Source of the DNA: Cytidiella melzeri
Lineage: Eukaryota > Basidiomycota > Agaricomycetes > Polyporales > Irpicaceae
Direction of reading: 5' to 3'
Assembly: GCA_022592445.1 (NCBI GenBank)
Contig: JABYQR010000258.1
Span: 1 to 64,000 of the forward strand
DNA: 64,000 bases
Shown piece after piece: positions 24,278 to 35,590 of the stretch. The position numbers and the translations under genes were made by a program. Within the stretch, counting starts at the first letter, position 1; every line of letters begins with the position of its first letter. The notes under the pieces were generated by a model, which was not told the origin of the DNA, ran no database searches, and worked only from the letters and a program-made list of their open reading frames with translations.

Positions 24278-27200
24278 AAAGACGCCACTAGCAATCTGGA
24301 TTTGAACGTTCTCCAGATCCAGATTTCAGTGCGTGCTACGAGCGTGCCGCACGCTGATCAACGACTTCTGGATAAAGCCATTGCATCTGGAAACTGACGA
24401 GAAGGTGTCTCCTTCGACTTTCGACCTAAATCAACAAAGAGATTCGTTTGTCATCAAGTCACCGCATTCCGCGTAGCGCGAGTATACGGCGCACGAGCTT
24501 TGAGATAAACGACGCCACTAGACCAGCACGACTTGTTCAGTACGGAGTTAAGTAAGAGTGGCAGAGGAGAAAGGGCGCAACGAGCTGTGTTTGAGGACGG
24601 ATTTTGCCAAACATGGGCGGTCACATCAAGCCTCGTGTATTCCAAGATCGGCCCCGTGCCCATCTACGAGTAAAGTCGGAGTGGCGGTAGATAAAAATGC
24701 TCTACTTGTCTCACAATTCACATTCGGAAGCGCTGGTGAAGCCGGAGGTTTGAGCAAGGTCCGTTCAACGATATCAGGTACAGGTGCACTCTGCAGTTTG
24801 AGGCGATGAGGGGTCGACAGTTTCAGGTATACGCGTCGAAATTATTAGGACGCACATGCAGAGGAGTGACGCTCTATTTCCGCCTGAACGTGTCCACTTT
24901 TGCATCGTGTGATAATCGTCTATTGACCAACACAGGAGAGAACCCTTAAGCTTGCAAGTACACGATACCAACAGTCGGTTGACGCTATAATGAACAGGGA
25001 CGCGCCAAGATCGCAGTCGCAATGCGGCGTATGGGTTTGTCGAACCTGATGGTGAGAACACATGTTAGCTGCATGTACAGTTTTGCGGGTCGAGAAAAAG
25101 CTTAATCATGCTGGTCTATGACGATAGAGTCGGCATAGTACGTCGATATTCATATTGATGAGGTAGGTCCTGACACAAGCTCGCAGGAAGGAGAATAATC
25201 ATCTCCCGCGACACGTAAGAACGGCGTCATAAGGGAAGAGGTGAGTTGTATACTTTCCGGCAATAAAGAGGACAATACGGCGTCGCGCTATCCAGAGCCA
25301 TGGATGTCGTGGGCATTCGAACCAGCAATGTCCGTACCCTGAATGTAAACTGTTTGAATTAGCGGCAAATGTCTCGTTCCAACGGCGCACGCTGACAAAA
25401 ACACCGAGAGCATAACTGTTCGGGAGAAGACGTTATCACAAACTTTTGCCCAAGGACACATCCCGGTTCTGCAGATTGAAAAGGTCCGGTGTCCTAGTGG
25501 GTTATTGCGTAGAACTTCAGTAGCCCGTCATGTCCTGTATACGGCCTCGTGATGAGTGTGGCCTCCAGGAGACCAAACGAGCACACCGCGAGCCAAACGG
25601 GTGGGTTGCTTAGCCCAAACGGCAGAGGAATATGTGTCGACGACAGATCTGAGCCGCAGCAAGGCCGCTGTGATGGAGAGACACATACGTCCGGATCTTG
25701 CAAACCGAAGACATGCTCGAAATGCCATGCGAGTATCGAGTGATCAGCGCGACCTGACTAACATCCCACATCCTATTTTCCAACAGAGAAACTAAGCTGT
25801 ACGACTGGGAATTGTGATATCGAAACCCTAGACTCACAACTAAGAGTCCCTGAAGACCTACCAGTTCAACATGTTGACGACCAAGAACTGTTGCAACTCC
25901 CGCAAGATCATGCTTCGTTTCTTCTGCTTTGGGAGATGCAAGGAACCAGGGTGATATCGTGGACTAGCTGGGCTTGAATCTACGCCGCCCATAACGGGTT
26001 GCGTCACTTCACATCCCTTGGCGCGGCCAAGTATCCTGAAATGGCTTGATGAGTATTTGGGTTGTGGGAGCTTCGTGCGTTAGGGTAGAACGAAAGTGCC
26101 GCAAGATGTAAATCGGAGTCGAGTGAGGAGTTGAAGACATTGGTTGGAGGACAAGAAGCTATGCCTCCGAGCGTTCACAATCGATCGCAACCTGGAAGTG
26201 ATATGACATCTGATCTGTCAGAGAACAAAGCATTGATAGATCAGCATGGAATCTAAGGATACTCACGCCTCTTACTGGTGGTCCTCCAGTGCTCTGCGGT
26301 CCCGTATGCGTTTGGGACTGTATCCAGTATTCTGGCGCAAGCTAGTGTTAGACCATAAATAGGGCGCATTCATGCATCATCGACAGGGTCTGGCGCCAGC
26401 TGGGTTTTCTGAGTATGTGAGACGATTCCGTCACTCACACCTGTATGGCAGTGGTGAAAACAGCCAGCAAGCAATTGGCGCATTCTGGAGGCAATACTCA
26501 CCCTCGACAGGTGGCAGTTTCCAAATACGACTGCGCTTGTCAAGACGACCGCTCGGAGATTTCATGTAGACACTGCGGCTGCATTCAAGCCACTGGCGAC
26601 AATATGCTTTATGCGACGAACGGGGGTTACTGATTGGAAGCGCGCACTGATGCTCGATACCCGCACTTGGTAAGGGTTTCGCGAATGGGGTCGTTCGATA
26701 GCGCGGTTGCTTTGTGAGTACTCATGTGGCACCCGGATTGGAGAGATGTCGTATACAACCTGAGGGTGCAAGCTGAGACAGGTAGTACCTGCCAATTTCA
26801 ATAGAGGTTGCAGGTGACGAAGCCACTCACCTGAATGTGCATTCACCTCTTGGTTACCATTGTTACTACACCTCATTGTGATGATCGAAGACAGCACCCT
26901 CGAGGTTCAAGCCATTGCGGTATCTACGCCATACACAATCACCTTTGCTATTTGAGTTGCGACTGGACTGACGCCTATTGAACGTGTCTTCGTTCGTCTC
27001 TGTTCAACGCGCAAGCTTTGAGGTCGTCGTACGATACCCATACGGCAGTTACGAAGCACATTCAGCTGAGCCACGAGCTTGTGAGCTGGACACCAGAGAT
27101 GAGATAGCGAGAGTGGTGGGCGGTGCCGAAACATGCCACAAAGCGAGGGCCAGAAGTCATGGATGAGGAGCGGTCGTGTGAGCATGCAAGATGTCAAAGG

Positions 27201-27322
27201 TTCCAAATACCATGCGTTCGCCTGAGTAGGCAAAGGACGCCGTCCATTACATGTTACGAAAAGGATGTACACACCGAAAAGACAGCTGAGCATGAAATGG
27301 GTAAAACGAGGTAGATTTTATG
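24278..27322. other. 3-kb stretch, no gene resolved
   Basis: Many short exon-like frames exist on the minus strand. Examples are 25061-24774 (FSPSGSTNPYAALRLRSWRV), 25703-25494 (PPVWLAVCSFGLLEATLITR) and 26897-26562. None carries a motif I recognise, and I could not join them with consistent splice phases. One or two multi-exon genes may be hidden here. No repeat or transposon signature was seen. Confidence 0.3.
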
Positions 27323-28014
27323 CTATTGGTGCCCATTTGTTCCATTCAGCTGTTGCGTAGCGTGCAGTCGTCCAGGTTCCGATTCCTCCACGGGTGACGG
27401 TTGTGCTGGGACCATTTCAGGCACTATCGGCGCGTTCTGAGCGGTATAGTGTAGGGGGACGGGGTCGTGTTGCAAGTAGTGCATGAGTGTGGGCTGTCCC
27501 GGTACTGCGATGTCAACCGCATCAAGGAGAAGGCTGGCAGGAAGACGGGTTAGGGGATGGGCTTCACTCTATAGACAAGAAATTGGTGACCCACTTGCAT
27601 TCGTTTTGCAGGTTCCGAATTTTCTCGTTTGCCACAGCGAGTTCTTGCTTGTATTGCTCGTGCGTCTGGTCATGGCAAAGGTATGACAATGTGGCAATAC
27701 GAGTGCGACAATACTCACCGTAGTGACTTGCTCATACCTCTCCTTCATGGCAAGGAATCTATCCACCCACTCTATCAGTTTCGGCCGCCGACGCCATCGA
27801 AAGTTTCGCCTACTTGTCCTTGTGTCTGGCTACCCTCTGAGCGGTGGGACCCTACGTTGAAAGAGATGATAGGGAACCTCTTCGTCGAGTAATTGAAGTT
27901 GATCGTGCGTACCGCTTGAGCCGACAACACGGTAATTTTTGCAGGATCTGCCTTGTCTATACGAGGCGTACCTCTTCCAGAGTTAGTGTGTTCATATTGT
28001 TGGCGAGGCTCCAT
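27323..28014 (-). CDS. small coiled-coil protein, unknown function
   Basis: I do not recognise the family. Exon 1 starts at ATG 28014 (MEPRQQYEHTNSGRGT ... LSAQAVRTINFNYSTKRFPI) and probably ends at a GTAGGG donor near 27860. A basic exon follows (NFRWRRRPKLIEWVDRF, about 27815-27722, ending at a GTGAGT donor). The next exon is a heptad-like stretch (THEQYKQELAVANEKIRNLQ, NECKWVTNFL, about 27675-27580). The last exon is LLDAVDIAVPGQPTLMHY to a Pro/Gln-rich tail ending at TAG 27323. A basic patch followed by a short coiled coil would suit a dimeric DNA-binding or adaptor protein, but that is inference. Splice phases were checked only roughly. Confidence 0.5.
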
Positions 28015-28134
28015 CGGTTATCGAGCAGTGCAATAAGCTGGTGGAGGTTGCAAGTTGAGTAAACTCGGCAGTCTGTTTTGTTTGGAACTCTATATATACT
28101 CTGTGATTCGCTTCAGGCTAAGGCGGACTTGGCG

Positions 28135-28216
28135 CATTGCGTAGCTCAGTTGGTAGAGCGCAGGGCTCAACGAGAGTTTCTGAGGGCGCGGGTTCAATTC
28201 CTGCCGCATACGCAGA
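28135..28216 (+). tRNA. tRNA-like sequence, isotype unresolved
   Basis: It has a textbook internal promoter: A box TAGCTCAGTTGGTAGAGC and B box GGGTTCAATTCC with a good T stem (GCGGG/CCTGC). The anticodon stem is poor: the best pairing, CAGGG with TTCTG, leaves a 12-nt loop, and the acceptor stem pairs only partly. The outermost sequence TGCGTA can pair with TACGCA at the end. It may be a tRNA with a very small intron, a pseudo-tRNA, or the head of a tRNA-derived SINE. It lies about 40 bp upstream of a MITE. Confidence 0.45.
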
Positions 28217-28252
28217 CCTAGCGCGCGAGGTGCTGCGTGGCAAGACCGCCTT

Positions 28253-28595
28253 TTAATAGGGTCGCTCAGAGTTGGCCGCAGTCCGCCGCTCCGGCGTCCA
28301 TCACCCCAAAGAGGAAGGTGATGTAAGCAGTCACAGTCTGTCACAAATGTGCTTGCAATTGTTGTGGGATTTTTTTGCTTGTGCTCAAGTAGCTTACATA
28401 GATCAGCCTTCAGAATAAAGAAACATTTCATAGTTATGAACCACATCAAGAAATACGAGGTTTAAGTAATAAGAAAGCTAGACTGTTACATCTTCGTGAC
28501 TACCTAATGCGACAAGCGCCCCTCGGACCGGTTCAATAGCCGGCGCTGCGATCTGCGAGCGGCGGCGCTGCGCCAACTCTGAGCGACCCTATTAA
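28253..28595. mobile_element. 335-bp MITE with TTAA at both ends
   Basis: Terminal inverted repeats begin TAGGGTCGCTCAGAGTTGGC on the left (28257) and end with the complement on the right (28591), continuing with about 15 further bases that align after one gap (GCAG..CCGCCGCTC). TTAA lies immediately outside both ends (28253-28256, 28592-28595). It encodes no protein. A TTAA target duplication points to the piggyBac or Kolobok groups. TA duplication is also formally possible because the junction sequence is symmetric. Confidence 0.7.
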
Positions 28596-29412
28596 ATCCA
28601 TGATCGACAGCATGTCACTTCTGGTGCGCCGTGCGTCTTGTTACTCTCTTGCGTCGTTTACCTCATATTATACCCTAATACTGTCTCTTCTCAGTCAAAG
28701 AAACACCACTAGGAGTACAAACTTCCTGAATTCTGCCAACGGCGGCGAGTCCGTCTCGTAGCCTGTGTCGCTCTTCAAGCTTCAAGCTTCATGCCTCAGG
28801 AGAAAAGAGACGCAATATGTTTTGGGAAAGGCGCGTTCAAGAGTTGCTGCCTCCGCAAACATCCAAAAGACTGACATTGCATCGACTTGAGTGTTGCAGC
28901 ATGCTTCAGTCCCGGCGTGCCTGCCGATATTCGGAGAGCATGGAGTGCGTAGAGTCCCTGTAGGCCGGCATTCGAACGTTTACATACCACCACACAGCTG
29001 AACATGGCGGTACTGCATGTACCTTGAAGGAGGCGACGCTGGAAGAGCATATTCGTTTCTTCTGCTATGGACGGACCGACCTTTGGTACGCGGGGTAAGT
29101 GCCAACCAGTTTTGGCTGGGATTTCACTGATTGCGAACCGCATATAGCCTCTCTGCGAATACAATGGCGGTACGTGCAGCATTCGTCATAAGCATGAACC
29201 GAATCTGACGAACACAAGGATAGATATTTCACGCCAACTGGATTCTCAGGGTCATCGAAGCGAACTTTATGCTGCCTATCGCACCGTTTGTTCTGAACTG
29301 TAAGAGTTGTCATACTTGAGTTGGGATCATCACCTGAGGTGTTTCGTCGCTAGCGGACCGTTTCGCGTCTTTCACAACGCACTGTATCAAGACTACACTT
29401 GACGAATTCAGT
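28596..29412. other. no supported gene
   Basis: Short minus-strand frames at 28796-29313 (for example VRFDDPENPVGVKYL) are exon-like, but I could not assign or join them. No repeats were seen. Confidence 0.3.
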
Positions 29413-30087
29413 GTGCAATCGAACCTTGGCTGCAACTACACCTTGAAAGAAAAAGCATCGCTTTATATACCCACAGAGTCGTCTTACGCAGGCCGGTATT
29501 CTACAACTCCGCCTCGACAAATACTGGGCGTACCCGAGTCGCCTCCCGCCCTTTCGTCAACCCCAGCAAAGCGCATAATCGACTCTTACCTCGAGCGTCA
29601 GAAGTCAATGAAGAAGTCACGTCTCTTGCCGGAACTACAAGAAAATGAAAATTCGGAGCTGTCTATAGAACAGTCGGGTGTTGAAAAGCCATCGCGGGCT
29701 ACAACTAGTCCAGACATCTCTGGTGACACGCTTGTATCAGTGCCGCATATCAACCTACTCGAAGTCGTTCAGAAGAAGCGTAATTCGTTACCTCGTCTCC
29801 GTATCCTTCGTTCGAACGCTGGAAAGCAGAAACTACTTCATCCGTACGTCTCGACAGCATTTTGACCAAACTCTCTTTGTCAACTCACTCGTGCGTTCTT
29901 GGCCAGTATACTGCCACTTGAACCGGGGGAGACTGACAACGATCTCCCGCGCGTCTTCATGTCTGCAGCTCGCGCAGCCCTTCAAGACATTCAGATTCAG
30001 AAATCCGTCGTCATCCGTGCCCGTGAGCCTCATTTAGGCAAGAGCTTTGACTTTTCAAAATCGAGAACAAGGCATCTCCGTATCTAA
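29413..30087 (+). CDS. hypothetical protein, two visible exons
   Basis: An open exon (29413-29843) encodes a hydrophilic stretch with RYSTTPPRQILGVPESPP, STPAKRIIDSYLERQKSMKK and INLLEVVQKKRNSLPRLRIL. A clean intron (29844-29906, GTACGT to CCAG) joins in frame to 29907-30087, which encodes ILPLEPGETDNDLPRVF and AARAALQDIQIQKSVVIRAR and ends with TAA. No known domain is recognised. It is rich in Ser, Pro and Lys and probably disordered. The first in-frame codon shown is GTG, so the true start probably lies in an upstream exon near 29350 or earlier. Confidence 0.5.
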
Positions 30088-30624
30088 GGAAGCCCCATTC
30101 TATAGGGGCAAGCTAGGGGTACCGAATGCTTTGCATCTACCCGCTCAATTTCGGCCGGATTCCAACACTTCGACGTCTTTCGAATCGTTTGAGACTTTAC
30201 TTGCATTTTACAGATCGTCGACATATATCCTGGCCAACATCACCCATCGCATTTTCCACCATCGCCCTATGAGATGAAGTGAACCGCGCAAACAGTATCA
30301 TCATCACGTACCGCATCGAACTCGCAGCATCCATGTACAACATCCCCACCTGTAACTCTATCGCATACTCGCAGATTCAACCAAACGCACACATGTAGCA
30401 CATATCATCCTGTATTTGTAAATTTATGCTATCGTATCCGGCAAGAAATCAATCACGCCTCATTGCATTGCATTTCTCGTGGTTCGCGGTCAATGACCTT
30501 TCGTCGTGAAAAGCCGGAGCACGGCCGGCGTTGTCGCGGTAGCTTCACCGACGAGCGCCTAATACTTTGTACCAACTTCTGTCCACGACCTCGAGCGAGT
30601 TTCGTCTGCTAACGTCCTTCAACA
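30088..30624. other. intergenic, ATP4 promoter side
   Basis: This is 537 bp with no supported gene. It should contain the promoter of the ATP synthase subunit gene. Confidence 0.5.
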
Positions 30625-31631
30625 ATGGCATCGAGGATCGCCGTAAACACTCTTCGAGCAGCAGGTGAGCATCAACTGCATGAAAGTCCATGTCTCGAGG
30701 CTGACGTCGACGCGGTATCGCGACCAGTTCGCCCGCAGGCGGTCGCTGCCATTCCTCGGGTCCTCGCGGCGTACGTGCTCTTCAGTATTATCTCTGCAGC
30801 ATGTCTTTTGCTTACGTTCCGTGTTTTTTGTTTTCGTTTTCTTTGCATCGGAAAATGTCTTGGGTAGTCGCGGAATGTCGAGCTCGTCCACCCCTCCCCC
30901 CAACGAACGTGCCTCCGAGCTCATCAACAAACTCCCATCGTCTCCCAACCTCGTCACCAAGACTGGCGCAGCGATCCTCGGAAGCGGTCTCATCGCCACC
31001 GCTATCTCACAGGAGCTCTATGTCATGAACGAGGAGACCGTCATACTTGCTGGCTTCGTTGTTCTCATTTCTTTCATCGCCAAGGTGCGTTGCAGAACAT
31101 ACCGCGTGTTTGCCGAGTTCTGCTCACGTGTGTCTGTGTTACGCGTAGTCGATGAAGGGACCATACAGTGAGTGGGCCGAGGGCCACATCGGTCGTATGA
31201 CCTCCGTATTGAACGAGGCTCGCGCACGTCACACGCAATCCGTCAAGGACCGCATCACAGGCGTCGAGAAGATGAAGGACGTCGTCTCCCTCACCGAAGG
31301 TCTCTTCTCAATCTCCAAGGAGACTGCCCAACTCGAGAGCGAGATCTTTGTTCAACGCCAAAAGGTCGCTTTGGCCGCGGAGGTCAAGGCGGTGCTGGAT
31401 AGCTGGGTGCGCTACGAGCAGCAGGCAAAGGAGAGCGAGCAGGCGGATCTTGCGAAGAGTGTCATCGCGAACGTGCTCAAGAGCATTCAGGACGACAAGG
31501 CACAGCGTGACATCCTTGCAGGTGCTGTCGCCGAAGTTGAACGTGAGTGTTGGACCCCTTGAAGTTGGTTATATTTTATTTTGAATTGACTCATTGAATG
31601 TACAGAGCTCGTCAAGAGCAAAGCGATCTAG
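30625..31631 (+). CDS. ATP4: F1Fo ATP synthase subunit 4 (subunit b), mitochondrial
   Basis: Subunit b is the peripheral stalk that holds F1 against rotation in the mitochondrial ATP synthase. Exon 1 (30625, MASRIAVNTLRAA) gives an amphipathic basic presequence, and a second short exon (about 30700-30770) completes it. The main exon to 31083 encodes ERASELINKLPSSPNLVTKT, a hydrophobic hairpin (AAILGSGLIATAISQELY, ETVILAGFVVLISFIAK) and ends at GTGCGT. The next exon (31149-31540) encodes SMKGPYSEWAEGHIGRMTSV and the long stalk helix (KMKDVVSLTEGLFSISKETA, VKAVLDSWVRYEQQAKESEQ, LKSIQDDKAQRDILAGAV). A last tiny exon encodes LVKSKAI and ends at TAG 31631. Order and length fit fungal Atp4. The exact first splice junctions were not fixed. 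Confidence 0.9.
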
Positions 31632-32749
31632 ATGGCACCATTTGAGTAGGACTGCTCCGCTATAGATTACCTCTGAGGTGTATCAACTCTGGACTGCCGT
31701 GCCACGGGTTGCTTAATGAAACTCTGACCTTCGTTTGAAGCCTTGCCGCCGCTGTGTATCAATCAACAGAGATCTATCAATTGAGAGAACCATGGACCTG
31801 TGGGGTTTCGCGTTCTTTGTTTTGCAAGTTGCAACGCTCGCTCGGGACGATGATTGATGTCGCTCATACCGTGCAGAGTCCATGGCGCTTCGCCATTCTG
31901 GATTTTTTTTATTTAAATGTTTATTTTATTTTTATTTTTGGCAGTTTCGAACTTCCCTTGTCGTGCAATGCGACATGGTTCAGCCTCACCGGGGTTTTGT
32001 GCCCCACACGCACGCACGAGTGGCAATTGGCATAAAAACGGTGGTGAGCTAGGAGAGGCAAGACCGCTTTCCATTTTTTTTCCAATGTACGCAGGGGCTT
32101 ATGTAAGTTATGTCAACATCTCAACATTGTACTACCGTACTCACAAGGAGCTTGAGAGTTGTATAGGTGGAACACGGGCTTTCAGGTGCAAGCTCAAAAG
32201 CAGGCATGCCCGGTGAATTGAACATACAGAGACAGAAACAAATGGAAAGCGACCGCAAAGTCGGGTGGTGTATTCCAGACACCAAATTTACAAAAACTGC
32301 AACGTTGATTATTGGTTTTCACCACATGTCTGAACCTAGACCTGGAGTCAACACCGTCTCTCTTCACCCCAATCACATATGTATCTTGCATCGCGCAGCG
32401 GGTACTCGCAGCCCTTGTCGGATCGGCCTACCGCACGAACTTGGCGATGGGGATAATTAACCCTTTTAACAAGCTCATTTGGCAAGACTCGGATGTGCAG
32501 CTTCTGTGAGTGATTGCAAGATCCTTGCCAGTGGGCCAAGGGGCCCGTCATTCCCGTGATAGGCTGGCACGCAGTTGGTGGTGATGTTTCTTGATCAGTT
32601 TAGGGGGATGTAGGTGGGTTGACAAACATTGATATCAAGGGTTGACTGGGGTATAACCTAGAGTTCAGGTCTCAAACCGTCAAGCCACTGGGCCACTACA
32701 TACCTAGGTGGATGGCGAGCTGCTCGAGGTACCATGGAAAGAAGAGAAA
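31632..32749. other. intergenic, no gene seen
   Basis: This is 1.1 kb without supported coding. An A/T tract lies at about 31905-31940. The rest looks like unique intergenic DNA leading into the mobile-element island. Confidence 0.5.
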
Positions 32750-33200
32750 CTCAAAACTCGATTATCCTGCTCGCCTCCCACTATTGCTCCCGTCAACAAT
32801 CGGACTTGCCTCTGTGTCCATTCCGCTATGGTTCAAGTCGACTTTGTTGTAGGACAAGATGTCTGTGGTGCCGTTTAGGGGCGTGATCTTGGTGTGGTGG
32901 TAGACTCTTCGGCTGGGGGAGGGAGGGAGGGGAGGGATCCTGATGTGAAGCTTCGCTTGCGGGGGACGGACTTGTATGAGGACGAGGACCAACGGCTGTG
33001 CTTGGGCACGGCGTAGTGGTAGGCCAAGTAAACGTAGCGTGCATTGTGTTTGTCCTGAGGAGTGAGCTGGAATGGTTGGGAGACGTGGAAATGGTGGTAG
33101 GTGTGGTGAAGGCTTATGTAGGGCGTTCTGGTGGAGGTCGGCTTAGGAAGGACCTGTTTGTCGTTATTAAAGAGACGGATATAGGTTGATGGGAGAGGAG
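32750..33200 (-). pseudogene. decayed fragment of the heat shock factor first exon
   Basis: Minus-strand translations match the N-terminal exon of the Hsf gene at 58160-59028 in the same order: HVSQPFQ, then KSVPRKRSFTSG, then PPPAEEST, then the segment matching MDTSPYDEVDMNYSGMDAEA, then EASPI.DGSNSG. The matches need several frame changes, and the upstream part and the DNA-binding domain are missing. It corresponds to roughly 58270-58740 of the intact gene. It is a partial segmental copy, not a separate gene; introns give no test because only exon 1 is represented. Confidence 0.75.
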
Positions 33201-33359
33201 ACTTGGTCTTCATCTCGCGTACGTTACTGTGTCTGCAACTCGTAGAAAGACCGCGTTGGTACATCATGGTGGGTTGAAGCTGCTGGTTGACTCGACTCGG
33301 ACATTGTGTGCGTGCTGATGAGAGACCATTGTGTTGAGGCCCTCGCATGTATTGGACGA

Positions 33360-33603
33360 TGTTGTCTTGCGGAGCTGGCCTATAGATTATCAAGTCAGGT
33401 GACGGGGCGTGCAAAGCTGGCACCAGATGCGAGGCTAGGAGGTGTCCTCATTCAACTTCATCAACTTTTCATGTAACATTCCTAGCTACTAACTTTATAT
33501 GATAGTGTATCCCGTAGTACTCAACTACTTCAATACCTAGCAGGGAACTGACAAATGGATCGAGATAAAAGTATCGATTATGGGGATTATGGGATGTGAG
33601 AGG
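33360..33603 (-). repeat. relic of the 3' flank of the secreted-protein units
   Basis: Blocks such as ATTATCAAGT, TGCAAAGCTGGCACCAGAT and CTAGCAGGGAACTGAC occur in the same order as just downstream of the secreted-protein genes (about 47885-48115 and 53210-53428). It is a diverged third copy of that flank, ended by the Tc1 insertion at 33604. Confidence 0.65.
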
Positions 33604-35209
33604 TACAGTAGCGGCAAAAAGTCTTGCGACACCGCAAGCGCACAACTCTTTGCTCTCCGTTTGAGCTCAACACTGCTTATTTTATTCAATCATTTTTTAC
33701 ACATTGAGTATTTCATGTATAGAATATGTCTACAGTGAAATTAAAAGAGTCTGTCTCGTATATAACACATTGTGCACAATCCGCGCTGTCGCGACGCTAG
33801 GCGCCCGTCGCGCGCACGCCCACTATTTGGGTTTGTTTTGTTTTTTGATCTCTCCACTTCACCACTATCGTGCTTTTTTCGATACCACCCACTCTCCCAA
33901 CTCTGGACCACACATATGGTGCAGTGTACCCCTACTAAAAAGGCCCAAATTTGGACTCTGCATAATGAAGGTGTCAGTGTGCCTGACATTCGCAAGAAAG
34001 TCCCCGTCCACCGGTCCACCATCTATCGCACCATCCAAAAACTATCCCACAATCCTGACTTCTATGCAAACAAGCCCAAGACAGGTCGCCCTCGCGTTCT
34101 ACAAGACCGCAATCTCCGTCACGCCTCTTTACTCCTGGCACGACAAGAGGCCCGCAGCGCTATGGACGTGCAGCGCAAGGCATTCCCACAAGTGGCTGCC
34201 TGAACAACGCGTCACAACCTTGCAGAGATTGGGCTGAAGGGATATGTGCGTCGACAAAAGCCGTTTCTCTCTGTAGCTCATAAGAAGAAGCGCAAGTGGT
34301 GGGCTGGACATGCAACCAGATGGGGGCAGAAAGAGTGGGGGGTAATGGTGTTCTCAGATGAGTCCAAATTTAATTTATTTGGCTCAGATGGGAGGGAATA
34401 CTGCCAAAGAAGACAGGGCGAGGAGTTTTTGGACCGGAATGTGCAGAAGACAGTGAAGCACGGGGGTGGAAGTATCATGGTGTGGGGATGCATCACTTTG
34501 AAGGGAAAAGGAAGGCTACACCGCATTGATGGGAAGATGGATGCAAAGCTTTACTGCTCCATCCTATCAGAGTCTCTTCTGGGCACATTGGCAGACCAAG
34601 ATTTGACCTGCCGACAGATCATTTTCCAACAGGACAATGATCCAAAGCACATGTCAAAGCTTGCTACAGCTTGGTTCAAGGAGAACAAGATCACTGTATT
34701 GCCCTGGCCTCCAAATTCACCAGATATGAATATTCTGGAGAATGTCTGGGACCATCTAGACCGCAAATTACGTGCTCGCAAGCAGCAACCGTCAAATAAG
34801 GAGGAGCTGTGGGAGGCATTGCAGGAGGAGTGGGCAAATTTGGACGATGAGTATATCAAGGGATTGTATGAGTCTCTCCCCACTCGTGCAGCAGAGCTTA
34901 TGCGGGCAAAGGGGTCCTATACTAGGTACTAATTTTACCAGAATTTTTTGACAAATTTTTACATAGAATAGTCGAGATGATGTGCAATAGTAGTAGTACA
35001 ACACGTGGGCACCTAATGCAGTTTTTGCGCGGATTGCACGTAGTTCCTCGCGCACAACGTCGATCAGCCTTATTTTACTAAGGACACAATTTTTACACGA
35101 TAACAAATGTGTGAGAACTGAACCCAAAACTATATGCAAAAAATGAGCTCGAACGATGAGAAGCATCTTGCGCGCTCGCGGTGTCGCAAGACTTTTTGCC
35201 GCTACTGTA
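33604..35209 (+). mobile_element. Tc1/mariner-type DNA transposon
   Basis: The element of about 1602 bp (33606-35207) is bounded by TA on both sides. Its terminal inverted repeats start CAGTAGCGGCAAAAAGTCTT and extend about 40 bp (GCGACACCGC..GCGC). It contains one transposase frame. The termini are still nearly identical, so it moved relatively recently. It interrupts the relic of the secreted-protein flank. Confidence 0.9.
33916..34932 (+). pseudogene. Tc1-family transposase with one in-frame stop
   Basis: The DDE transposase starts at ATG 33916 with an N-terminal helix-turn-helix (KKAQIWTLHNEGVSVPDIRK, STIYRTIQKL, then the GRPR motif). After TGA at 34201-34203 the same frame continues to 34932 with VFSDESKFNLFGSDG (first Asp), IIFQQDNDPKHMSK (second Asp) and PDMNILENVWDHLDRK (Glu, a DD34E-like spacing). 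The length without the stop, about 338 codons, is typical for Tc1. Apart from the one stop, which lies between the DNA-binding and catalytic parts, the frame is complete. An intron covering the stop is not supported by good splice sites. Confidence 0.88.
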
Positions 35210-35327
35210 TGTGAGTTCTCGGTGCGTCCTCGGCGAGATTGGGCTGATAAGCGCGGTTATCGTCGGGAAAGCGGTGAGAAACACAAGAAGTGTCTTCGAG
35301 TGTCGATCAGAGTGAGTGGGAATAATG

Positions 35328-35590
35328 CAGACTCCTACCCAGTCGCCGTCGGTCGGGAGAGTAGAAGATATGCTGGGTCTCGAGGGGAATTTGGTTTTGT
35401 TTTGTCTTATACTAGTTTTGGAAATCCATCAATTTTACACGTGCTGATTCTCAACCTTAATTCTACTTCCCTCCCTCCGACGACTGGCTTCTAACAACTG
35501 TAAACAAAGATAGCCGCCTCGGCCGGCACAGTCGGAATTGTAAGTAAAATGTTGGCGCCAAAAAAAACTATAGCGCTGAGAATATTCACA
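35328..35590 (+). repeat. left terminal inverted repeat
   Basis: This 263-bp repeat is inverted at 42172-42436. It contains GATAGCCGCCTCGGCCGGCA and GTTGGCGCCA followed by an A run, and ends GAGAATATTCACA. Small substitutions and indels separate the copies. It probably includes the helicase promoter, since the ATG is 50 bp downstream. Confidence 0.88.

Noticed and set aside
32998..33189. Plus-strand ORFs inside 32750-33200 as genes
   Set aside because: The minus strand matches Hsf exon 1; the plus frames are shadows of that pseudogene.
34201..34245. Intron hiding the Tc1 transposase stop
   Set aside because: No good donor and acceptor pair keeps the frame, and Tc1 transposase genes usually lack an intron here.
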